Assembly (NCBI GenBank): GCA_039193385.1 | Contig: JBCCWR010000092.1 | Span: forward strand, 1-9,187 | Source: JBCCWR01 sp039193385 | GTDB lineage: Bacteria > Verrucomicrobiota > Verrucomicrobiia > Methylacidiphilales > JBCCWR01 | Length of the DNA: 9,187 nt | Reading direction: 5' to 3' | In this document: in pieces, positions 1-5,423 of the stretch | Layout: each line of letters begins with the position of its first letter | Position numbering within the stretch: position 1 is the stretch's first letter | Notes under the pieces: model-generated | What the model was told of the DNA's origin: nothing | The model's input: only the letters and a program-made list of their open reading frames with translations | Databases searched by the model: none | Made by a program: the position numbers and the translations under genes

Positions 1-214
1 AATTCAAGATACATATATTTGAATAATTGAGATAACGGTTCACAATATAAGTGGCAACGTTTCCATTCTTTCTTTCACGCAAAAAATTAGCCAACTTTCC
101 TAATTCGTGCAGATCCGCATAACGATATAACCAAAGCGCTTCATTTTCAGAGATGCGCTCCTCAGCAAAAACCTTATTGCTTATTTCCTCTAAAACTTCT
201 GAATGTTTGCTCAT
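1..214 (-). CDS. mqnE: Aminofutalosine synthase MqnE, N-terminal part (cut by window edge)
   Basis: MqnE is a cytoplasmic radical SAM [4Fe-4S] enzyme that joins 3-(1-carboxyvinyloxy)benzoate to SAM-derived adenosine, giving aminofutalosine in menaquinone synthesis by the futalosine route. I translated 71 residues from the ATG at 214-212. The visible part carries the family's N-terminal helices (ERISENEALWLY, then LGKLANFLRERKNG) and the strand NRYLNYSNIC-ILN that leads into the radical SAM cluster motif. C68 would be the first cysteine of CxxxCxxC, and the next codon begins with T at the cut edge, which suits the second cysteine. The start codon overlaps the stop of the upstream prenyltransferase gene as ATGA, implying translational coupling; a weak GGA lies 4 nt before the ATG. 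The paralogue MqnC (dehypoxanthine futalosine cyclase) has a similar N-terminus. I prefer MqnE because of the RERKNG and VNR segments, but the truncation leaves the choice open. Confidence 0.75.
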   Translation of the reverse strand, partial: MSKHSEVLEEISNKVFAEERISENEALWLYRYADLHELGKLANFLRERKNGNVATYIVNRYLNYSNICILN

Positions 215-1107
215 GATTTCCACAAAAATACATCCAAACTAACTCCAACAAAAAGTGCTACACTAACTATAGCATTAACTTGAAAAAAAGCTTGGTTGAT
301 AGAGCCTATATCACCTTTCTTAGAAAGCTTATGTTCATAAATAAGTCCCCCAACACTGATAAGCCAGGCAAGCAGAAAGCCCCAGCTTAAATCAGCGAAA
401 TAACCAAAAACAGCAAACACGAGCGCTGCTAAAACGTGTAGCCAACGAGCTATAGTCAATGTGGTAGGAATACCAAAACGCGCAGGCATACTATTGAGAC
501 CGGATTTTTTATCAAACTCCGCATCCAAAGTTGAATAAATAAGATCGAACCCAAAAACCCAAAAAAGCACGGCGAGGCCCAATATATAAGGTATCCATGA
601 AAATAGCTCGCCTGTTACAGCCGCCCAGGCACCCATTGGCGCTGCAGAAAGTGCCAGTCCCAGAAAAAAGTGTGTGTATGACGTAAAACGTTTTGTCACT
701 GAATAGAAAAAGATGAGCGCCACAGCGACTGGAGCCAGCACCATACAAAGCAAATTTAGCTGTGTGGTCGCTATAACGAATAAGACCGCAGAAATCCATA
801 CCAAGGCATTTGCCACAGGCTTAGTCACAAGCTTATGTCTCTCCTCGGTGCGTGGATTTTCCTGATCAATCTCCCAATCCACCAATCGATTGAAAGCCAT
901 AGCTGCGGTTCGTGCCGCAACCATGCAAACAAGTATCCAAAGAAAAACACTCCAGTGAGGCAAACCTTCTGCCGCAACCAGCATACTTATAAGAGCAAAT
1001 GGCAAAGCAAACACTGTATGAGAAAAGCGTACAAATTTGCCTATTCGGAAAAACAGAGACGGTGGCTTTTCATTCTTCTCAGACATACTCGAACTTAAAT
1101 TCTGCAT
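211..1107 (-). CDS. mqnP: UbiA-family polyprenyltransferase, probable MqnP
   Basis: An integral inner-membrane enzyme that transfers a polyprenyl chain from polyprenyl diphosphate to an aromatic acid. The product is 298 residues, normal for UbiA proteins. Both Asp-rich motifs that hold Mg-diphosphate are present: NRLVDWEID (N73, D77, D81) and DLIYSTLDAEFD (D188, D195, D199). Roughly eight or nine hydrophobic segments follow a short polar N-terminus. I chose the ATG at 1107 because AAGGA lies 7 nt upstream; a TTG just before it (1110) and an ATG at 1086 are alternatives. The gene starts 3 bp after the ubiX-like stop and its TGA overlaps the mqnE start. By sequence alone it would be called 4-hydroxybenzoate prenyltransferase (UbiA). 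The adjoining mqnE suggests that the acceptor is instead 1,4-dihydroxy-6-naphthoate, as in MqnP. The family call is firm; the substrate is inferred from context. Confidence 0.88.
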   Translation of the reverse strand: MQNLSSSMSEKNEKPPSLFFRIGKFVRFSHTVFALPFALISMLVAAEGLPHWSVFLWILVCMVAARTAAMAFNRLVDWEIDQENPRTEERHKLVTKPVANALVWISAVLFVIATTQLNLLCMVLAPVAVALIFFYSVTKRFTSYTHFFLGLALSAAPMGAWAAVTGELFSWIPYILGLAVLFWVFGFDLIYSTLDAEFDKKSGLNSMPARFGIPTTLTIARWLHVLAALVFAVFGYFADLSWGFLLAWLISVGGLIYEHKLSKKGDIGSINQAFFQVNAIVSVALFVGVSLDVFLWKS

Positions 1108-1110
1108 CAA

Positions 1111-1671
1111 TTAATCCTTAGCTTCGCCTTCTTTCCAACGCTTAACCAAATTACTCTGAATACCCATGTGATCTAAAACACGTGCCACTACAGTATCCGC
1201 AACAGCTTCTACTGAATCTGGTCTACCATAAAATGAAGGAATGGCAGGTAAAACAGTAGCCCCAGCTTCCATAACTGACACGACGTTTTTTGCCTGAATG
1301 AGATTCCATGGAGTCTCGCGCGGCACGAGAATGAGTTTGCGTTTCTCCTTTAGAAAAACATCCGCAGCGCGGCAAATCACACTATCCGAATAACCATAAG
1401 CTATACGCCCCAAAGTTCCCATAGAACATGGAACAATAGCCATCACTTCAAATTGAGCAGAACCGCTGACAAAAGGAACTTGCATAGAATGGTCCTGATG
1501 GACACGTACATGTTCAGGAAAATGATAACCGTCTATTTCACAAGCAGCCACCTCATCTGCATGAGAACTGAGTACCACATGGACTTCATGTTCTTGTGCA
1601 TTGATATTATTTAACAAACGCTGGGCATAGATAGAGCCGCTGGCCCCAGTAATCGCAACAACACATTTCAT
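1111..1671 (-). CDS. ubiX: UbiX-type flavin prenyltransferase (MqnM-like)
   Basis: This enzyme joins dimethylallyl phosphate to reduced FMN, making the prenylated FMN cofactor that UbiD-family decarboxylases need. The product is 186 residues, close to the usual size of about 190. It opens with the flavin-binding GASGSIY (residues 9-15). It also has the PCSMGTLGRIAYG segment (81-93), RAADVFLKEKR (101-111), the RETP loop (118-121) and PSFYGRP (145-151). From memory of the Pseudomonas enzyme, S11, R101, K108, R118, E119 and Y148 correspond to its active-site residues, so the enzyme should be functional. The frame stays open to an ATG at 1713, but family alignment favours the ATG at 1671, where MKCVVAITG begins; neither start has a good ribosome-binding site. 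It is the first gene of the ubiX-ubiA-mqnE operon. In this setting it would serve a UbiD-like naphthoate decarboxylase (MqnL), which is not in the window. Confidence 0.9.
   Translation of the reverse strand: MKCVVAITGASGSIYAQRLLNNINAQEHEVHVVLSSHADEVAACEIDGYHFPEHVRVHQDHSMQVPFVSGSAQFEVMAIVPCSMGTLGRIAYGYSDSVICRAADVFLKEKRKLILVPRETPWNLIQAKNVVSVMEAGATVLPAIPSFYGRPDSVEAVADTVVARVLDHMGIQSNLVKRWKEGEAKD
1115..1119 (-). promoter_or_regulatory. Ribosome-binding site AAGGA for the prenyltransferase gene
   Basis: AAGGA on the minus strand, 7 nt before the ATG at 1107. It lies inside the last codons of the ubiX-like gene. It decides the start in favour of ATG 1107 over the adjoining TTG at 1110. Confidence 0.6.
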
Positions 1672-1871
1672 CAACACAGAAAGATAACATAGTCTCTCCA
1701 TTTTCCAAAACATGTCTGCTTGAGCTTAATCGAATTTGATATGGCAAAAATCCTTGTAAAAGTTGGAGCCAGAGATTTACTCAAGCATTTGGTTTTTAAA
1801 CTTTTTTAGAAAAAGTGTATTTCTTAGTTGGCAACATGCTTCACGCCAAAAGCGTGAATAGAACCTAATCA
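1672..1871. other. 200-bp intergenic region between ubiX-like gene and sulfatase
   Basis: A non-coding gap that must hold the 3' end of the sulfatase transcript and the start of the ubiX-ubiA-mqnE operon, all on the minus strand. It contains a GC-containing hairpin near the sulfatase stop and an AT-rich stretch with runs of A and T around 1795-1825. I looked for a promoter facing the operon and found only partial matches, such as TTGCCA boxes without a good -10 at the right distance, so none is annotated. The leftmost bases 1672-1713 are an in-frame extension of the ubiX-like ORF that I judge untranslated. Confidence 0.5.
1840..1858 (-). terminator. Hairpin after the sulfatase gene, possible terminator
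   Basis: A perfect 7-bp inverted repeat, TTCACGC and GCGTGAA, with a 5-nt loop, starting 13 bp after the sulfatase stop on the minus strand. No U-run follows directly; the nearest T-rich tract (ACTTTTTCT) is about 25 nt further on. It is therefore not a classic Rho-independent terminator and may instead be a 3'-end stabilising hairpin. Confidence 0.35.
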
Positions 1872-3728
1872 CTACCATTTCTTTTGAGGTTGTTTACGAC
1901 CATAGTTAGGGTCGTAACGTGGTAGGCCTATCCCTTCGAGAGTCTGCCAGCCAGGTTTGGGCTGATGCGTGATGTAAGCGTAGAATGGTGTGGCCTTTTC
2001 TTGAGATCCAAAGAAGACAGGAGCTAGTTCGATATTTCCTTTTTCTAGATATACTTTAAAGGTAATCTCCTTTGCCCCAGCAGGGATGTCTTTTGTTTCT
2101 TCCATTTCGCCTATACGAAGACGTGCTTTTTTATAATTAGTCGCCTCGCCAAAGGTGCCATCATTGATGGCTTTATCAGCTTCAACCGGCCAGCGTCGTA
2201 GTGAGATTTCATATTCGCCTGTCTGCTCCACTTCTAAATTCCAGAATGACTCAAAGGCCATTTTATTGTTTTCGACATATTTCTGATGCCAGGCAGGCAT
2301 ACCACCTTTCATCCAATCATGAGAGGTCAAAGTAACAATAGGCACATGATCTGAGCCGACGATCACAAAGCTGTTCAGATGATGTTCTGCGGATACATCA
2401 TCCCAGAATTTATCATATTCCGCAGCCAAGCGTTCCAGAACTTCAGGGTATTGCTGTGCTAGGTTATTTTTCTGTCCTGGATCGGCCTCTATGTCGTAAA
2501 GCTCTTTGCCATTAATCAAACGCCAGCGGTCTGTCATGACAGAAGTCTTACGCCATTTAATAGGATCCACCACACGCTGCGATTCAACAACCAAAGTGCG
2601 GTTTGACCAATCTTTACCATCTTTATAAAGCAGTTCGCTGATGTCTGTTCCATCAAAGGCAATAGCAGGTGCTTCCAATCCACATAACTGAATTAAGGTT
2701 GGCAAGATGTCGAGGTGTGCGGTGAGCCGCTCCACGGATTTACCAGCTACAATATTTCCACCAGGCCAGCGAATCATAAAAGGAACACGATGCCCACCAT
2801 CATATTCGGAGGCCTTCTTGCCTCGCATACCTCCATTGTAACCTTGATTACCTTTCTTACCTTTCTTACCGATGGAAGAACCGTTATCCGTCATGAAGAT
2901 AAGGATGGTATTATCAGCGAGTTTTTCTTCCTGGAGAAATCGCATCAATTTAGCCATGTTATCATCGATGTTGGTAATCATGCCGTAGAAAGCTGCTAGA
3001 GGAACATCCTCTTTTCCTTGATATTTATTTTCGTATTCGAGCGGAACGTAGTAAGGACTATGTGGCGCGTTTGTGGAGATATAAGCAAAGAAAGGTTGAC
3101 CTTTTTCTTTAGTGGTTTTGATAAACTTCATACCTTCGTCGAACCAAACATCAGTGCAATAGCCTTTGAAACGCCGCAGTTTTCCGTTTGCCATATAGGT
3201 ATCATCAAAATAATCATTCCCCCAGTAATCTGGAGTCTGGCCCACGCCTCCAGCATAGTGATAGACATAACTTTGAAAACCTCGATCTTCCGGTCGGTAT
3301 GGATAGGCATCTCCCAAGTGCCATTTACCAAAAAGCCCCGTAGCGTATCCATTTTTTCCAAAAATGTCGGCCATAGTAACCTCACGCTGACGCAGCATAT
3401 TACGACCTTGGATGGTGTGCCAGACACCAACACGCCCAGAGTAGCGACCCGTCATCAAAGCAGCTCGAGTAGGCGCGCAAGTCGGGTCGGCGTGAAAATC
3501 ATTCAAAAAAGTGCTTTCACTTCGAAGCTTATTGAGCGCAGGTGTTTGTATTGCTTTGTTTCCAGTAAAGTTTAAGTCGCCATAACCCTGATCATCAGTG
3601 ATAACGATGATGACGTTAGGCTGCTTACCGGAGGCCGCCAGACTGCCAGACATCAGAGTCATTAAAAGGAAGCTTGATAAGCTGAGGCTACGTAAAAGAC
3701 TGTTTCGTATATTCTTTAATTGCTTCAT
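1872..3728 (-). CDS. Exported type I (formylglycine) sulfatase, arylsulfatase-like
   Basis: A hydrolase removing sulfate esters, probably from sulfated glycans, in the periplasm or outside the cell. The 618-residue product starts with a Sec signal peptide (positive N-terminus, hydrophobic residues about 15-31, likely cut after AA at 31-32). The alkaline-phosphatase-like sulfatase fold follows: metal ligands D45-D46 in ITDDQGYGD, the CxPxR signature CAPTR (C84 to R88, C84 becoming formylglycine), GKWHLG (K135, H137), APHSPY (H223), TDNGS (D281, N282) and MRGKK (about 301-305). Residues from about 440 to the end form an extension with a FWNLEVEQTGEYEISLRRWP segment that looks like a beta-sandwich. 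Activity needs a formylglycine-generating enzyme encoded elsewhere. The ATG at 3728 gives a proper signal peptide, and a consensus-like promoter lies just upstream. Substrate cannot be told from sequence. A Lys/Gly-rich loop follows TDNGS. Confidence 0.93.
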   Translation of the reverse strand: MKQLKNIRNSLLRSLSLSSFLLMTLMSGSLAASGKQPNVIIVITDDQGYGDLNFTGNKAIQTPALNKLRSESTFLNDFHADPTCAPTRAALMTGRYSGRVGVWHTIQGRNMLRQREVTMADIFGKNGYATGLFGKWHLGDAYPYRPEDRGFQSYVYHYAGGVGQTPDYWGNDYFDDTYMANGKLRRFKGYCTDVWFDEGMKFIKTTKEKGQPFFAYISTNAPHSPYYVPLEYENKYQGKEDVPLAAFYGMITNIDDNMAKLMRFLQEEKLADNTILIFMTDNGSSIGKKGKKGNQGYNGGMRGKKASEYDGGHRVPFMIRWPGGNIVAGKSVERLTAHLDILPTLIQLCGLEAPAIAFDGTDISELLYKDGKDWSNRTLVVESQRVVDPIKWRKTSVMTDRWRLINGKELYDIEADPGQKNNLAQQYPEVLERLAAEYDKFWDDVSAEHHLNSFVIVGSDHVPIVTLTSHDWMKGGMPAWHQKYVENNKMAFESFWNLEVEQTGEYEISLRRWPVEADKAINDGTFGEATNYKKARLRIGEMEETKDIPAGAKEITFKVYLEKGNIELAPVFFGSQEKATPFYAYITHQPKPGWQTLEGIGLPRYDPNYGRKQPQKKW

Positions 3729-3754
3729 AGTTTATTACATCCGTTTACTAATTA

Positions 3755-3783
3755 ATTATAACTAATAAGACATTTAATGTAAT
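3755..3783 (-). promoter_or_regulatory. Sigma-70-like promoter of the sulfatase gene
   Basis: On the minus strand, ATTACA (3783-3778, 4/6 match to the -35 box) is followed after exactly 17 bp by TATAAT (3760-3755, 6/6). Transcription would start near 3748, leaving a leader of about 20 nt before the ATG at 3728. A GGA in the leader about 11 nt before the ATG could serve as a weak ribosome-binding site. The region is AT-rich, so chance matches are possible. Confidence 0.5.
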
Positions 3784-3790
3784 TTATTAG
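3762..3790. repeat. Nested inverted repeat over the sulfatase promoter, operator-like
   Basis: Outer arms CTAATAA (3762-3768) and TTATTAG (3784-3790) are perfect 7-bp complements. Inside them sits a second dyad, ACATT-T-AATGT (3770-3780), with nearly the same centre (3776 against 3775). The structure spans the promoter spacer and the -35 box, where a repressor would block transcription. No regulator gene is nearby. The sequence is AT-rich, which raises the odds of chance symmetry. Confidence 0.4.
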
Positions 3791-3830
3791 AATGCAAACG
3801 AAAGAAATATCTCAAAAAATAAGTTAAACC

Positions 3831-3841
3831 GGCATTATGCC
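3831..3841. repeat. Perfect 11-bp palindrome between PAP2 and sulfatase genes
   Basis: GGCAT-T-ATGCC is symmetrical about 3836. Read on the minus strand, downstream of the PAP2 gene (stop at 3904), it is followed by GGTTTAACTTATTTTTT. It could therefore be a weak terminator, though the stem is short and the T-run begins about 10 nt away. A protein-binding site is the alternative. Confidence 0.3.
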
Positions 3842-3903
3842 ATAGCGACAGGACCATCTGTGCAAGATCTGACTCGTCCTCAATGGCTTAGCTTAAAGCG
3901 GGT

Positions 3904-4584
3904 TCAATTTTTCTTAGGCTTAAGCGAAGAAAACACATTGATCTGGTCCCATCGGAATAGATGAGGTCGATCTTCCAACCACTCTGGTTTGAATTTTCGG
4001 GTGAGCCCTTGCCATATTTTCTGCACCCCAAAGCAAATACCCAGCGTATATGCAGCAGCAACAAAGAAAGAAACAAAAGCATCACTGGGAAAATGAACTC
4101 CCAAATAAATTCGCGAATAGCTGACCAGGAAAACCCAGAACCAAATCAATCTAAATCTTCCTCCGTAAATAAGGGTTAGGAGAAATCCGATAGCCACATT
4201 ATTACAAACATGCCCCGATGTCATGGAACGACCACGCTCTACCGGGCGAGGATGTGAAGGCTCTACTACAACTTTCCAGCCCTCGCGTCGAACATGATGG
4301 ATGTCTTCAACACTCTCATGTGGACGAGGACGATTTACTGTTTTTTTGATATACGAATTAATACCAGCGTCACCAATACCAAGACAAAGCAGGAGGCAGA
4401 GTACAAAAAGCCTTTCTCTAAACTGACCCAACAGGAGCATCAAGACCCCTCCAATAATCAAGGGAATCTTAAACAGCCCGAAGTCAGAAACCAGAACCAT
4501 TAATATATCGATAAGAGGATGTGTCCATTGCACATTGATTAAACGTAGCAGGGCGACGTCTAAAGCATAGATTTGACTAATCAT
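3904..4584 (-). CDS. PAP2-family membrane phosphatase
   Basis: An integral-membrane phosphatase of the PAP2 superfamily, acting on a phosphorylated lipid or lipid diphosphate at the membrane face. The 226-residue product has about five or six hydrophobic segments. The three active-site motifs are present: KX6RP as K80-KTVNRP-RP88, motif 2 as TSGH (122-125) where most members have PSGH, and SRxxxxxHxxxD as SRIYLGVHFPSD (157-168). H125, H164 and D168 are the expected catalytic residues. I chose the ATG at 4584 because GAGG lies 5 nt upstream and the first hydrophobic helix follows. The frame extends to 4623, but that start would overlap the divergent gene. Possible roles include undecaprenyl-diphosphate recycling, phosphatidate or phosphatidylglycerophosphate hydrolysis, or lipid A dephosphorylation; the sequence does not decide. 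The polar C-terminal tail (about 195-226) is probably cytoplasmic. Confidence 0.9.
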   Translation of the reverse strand: MISQIYALDVALLRLINVQWTHPLIDILMVLVSDFGLFKIPLIIGGVLMLLLGQFRERLFVLCLLLCLGIGDAGINSYIKKTVNRPRPHESVEDIHHVRREGWKVVVEPSHPRPVERGRSMTSGHVCNNVAIGFLLTLIYGGRFRLIWFWVFLVSYSRIYLGVHFPSDAFVSFFVAAAYTLGICFGVQKIWQGLTRKFKPEWLEDRPHLFRWDQINVFSSLKPKKN

Positions 4585-4589
4585 AAGAA

Positions 4590-4593
4590 CCTC
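4590..4593 (-). promoter_or_regulatory. Ribosome-binding site GAGG for the PAP2 gene
   Basis: GAGG on the minus strand, 5 nt before the ATG at 4584. It sets the start there rather than at the upstream ATG at 4623, which would run into the divergent gene. Confidence 0.55.
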
Positions 4594-4616
4594 GCTAGGA
4601 AAGCTCCCATCGCACC

Positions 4617-5351
4617 ATGACACAAGTTAAATACTCTGCACGCTGTGCTCTTTTACTTATCTTCTTTACCTTAGCCCCATACTCGTATGCGGGTATTGAC
4701 AAATCCAAGCCTATTCCCAGTCCGGAAATTGTACAGGCACGTGTTTGGCAAAACATGGTTTTTCAAGACTTTCTCATGAGCGGCTTCATCAAGATCAAAG
4801 ATAAATTCCACCCTATTCTTCTTCGCACGAAGGAGCGCACCATGATTTATGAATTTCAGAAAATACCCTTGCACATCAAGGTCACTTTCACACCACAAGG
4901 TAGCCACATTATGACCCGAGCTAAAACAGGCGATCCCTGGCATTTGCTATCATTTGAGGAGCGCAAAAAAATTATCCTCGATTCTGACATTGCCTATGAG
5001 GATCTTGGACTGGATTTTATACGCTGGCATAATGTTAAACCACTTGGTGCAGATTCTATTCTAACGCTACCGGCTTGGGCTTATGAATCCCGTCCTTCGA
5101 TTCCCAGCCGTTACGCCAAAGCACATTACTGGATTAGCTCAGATCATCTCGCTCTTCTCAGAGTCGATGCCTTCAATGCCAAAGACCAGGTCGTTAAAAA
5201 AGTGGAAATCCTAGGTGTTATGGAGGTAAATGGCTACTTCATGCCCAAAGAGTTGAGAATCGCCACTATGATTCCCGGTCGAAATCTTTCTAGAAGCAGG
5301 ACACTCATTCAGGTTCGCAAAGCACAAGCTGGCTCAGGTATTTCGGACTAA
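4617..5351 (+). CDS. Exported LolA-like protein (outer membrane lipoprotein-sorting family)
   Basis: The 244-residue product begins with a Sec signal peptide: basic N-terminus, hydrophobic residues about 10-20, and an SYA cleavage site that would cut after A25. There is no lipobox cysteine, so the mature protein should be periplasmic and soluble. The segment SDIAYEDLGLDF (123-134), followed by repeated beta-strand-like stretches (KAHYWISSDHLALLRVDAF, KKVEILGVMEVNGYFMP), resembles the LolA-like 'outer membrane lipoprotein-sorting protein' family (Pfam LolA_like, from memory). Such proteins have an open beta-barrel-like fold that binds lipid or acyl chains. Their actual cargo is mostly unknown, and this is not classic LolA. 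The ATG at 4617 lies 32 bp from the divergent PAP2 start; no good ribosome-binding site is visible. The shared control region with a lipid phosphatase fits an envelope-lipid role, but that is inference. Confidence 0.75.
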   Translation: MTQVKYSARCALLLIFFTLAPYSYAGIDKSKPIPSPEIVQARVWQNMVFQDFLMSGFIKIKDKFHPILLRTKERTMIYEFQKIPLHIKVTFTPQGSHIMTRAKTGDPWHLLSFEERKKIILDSDIAYEDLGLDFIRWHNVKPLGADSILTLPAWAYESRPSIPSRYAKAHYWISSDHLALLRVDAFNAKDQVVKKVEILGVMEVNGYFMPKELRIATMIPGRNLSRSRTLIQVRKAQAGSGISD

Positions 5352-5423
5352 TTTTCTTTTCTGATCAAAACTCTCCAAAAATTTTATCGAAACACTCCCA
5401 TTTTGGGTTATGTTAATGCATGT
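5352..5423. other. 72-bp gap before aconitase
   Basis: A short, T- and A-rich gap. It contains a loose inverted repeat, CCAAAA (5375-5380) with TTTTGG (5401-5406), and TATGTT at 5409-5414 as a possible but weak -10 box without a matching -35. No terminator for the upstream gene and no Shine-Dalgarno sequence for aconitase are evident. Confidence 0.35.

Noticed and set aside
1672..1713. Upstream extension of the ubiX-like frame to an ATG at 1713
   Set aside because: The 14 extra residues precede the normal MK-V-AITGASG beginning of the family and have no homologous counterpart; no better ribosome-binding site supports it.
3018..3575. 185-codon open frame on the plus strand
   Set aside because: It lies wholly inside the sulfatase gene on the opposite strand; the translation shows no recognisable domain, while the sulfatase frame carries all the family motifs.
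4585..4623. Upstream PAP2 start at 4623
   Set aside because: It would overlap the start of the divergent LolA-like gene, and the internal ATG at 4584 has GAGG at a proper distance.
5403..5423. TTG start for aconitase seven codons upstream
   Set aside because: No ribosome-binding site and a rare start codon; ATG at 5424 is the simpler choice, though unproven.
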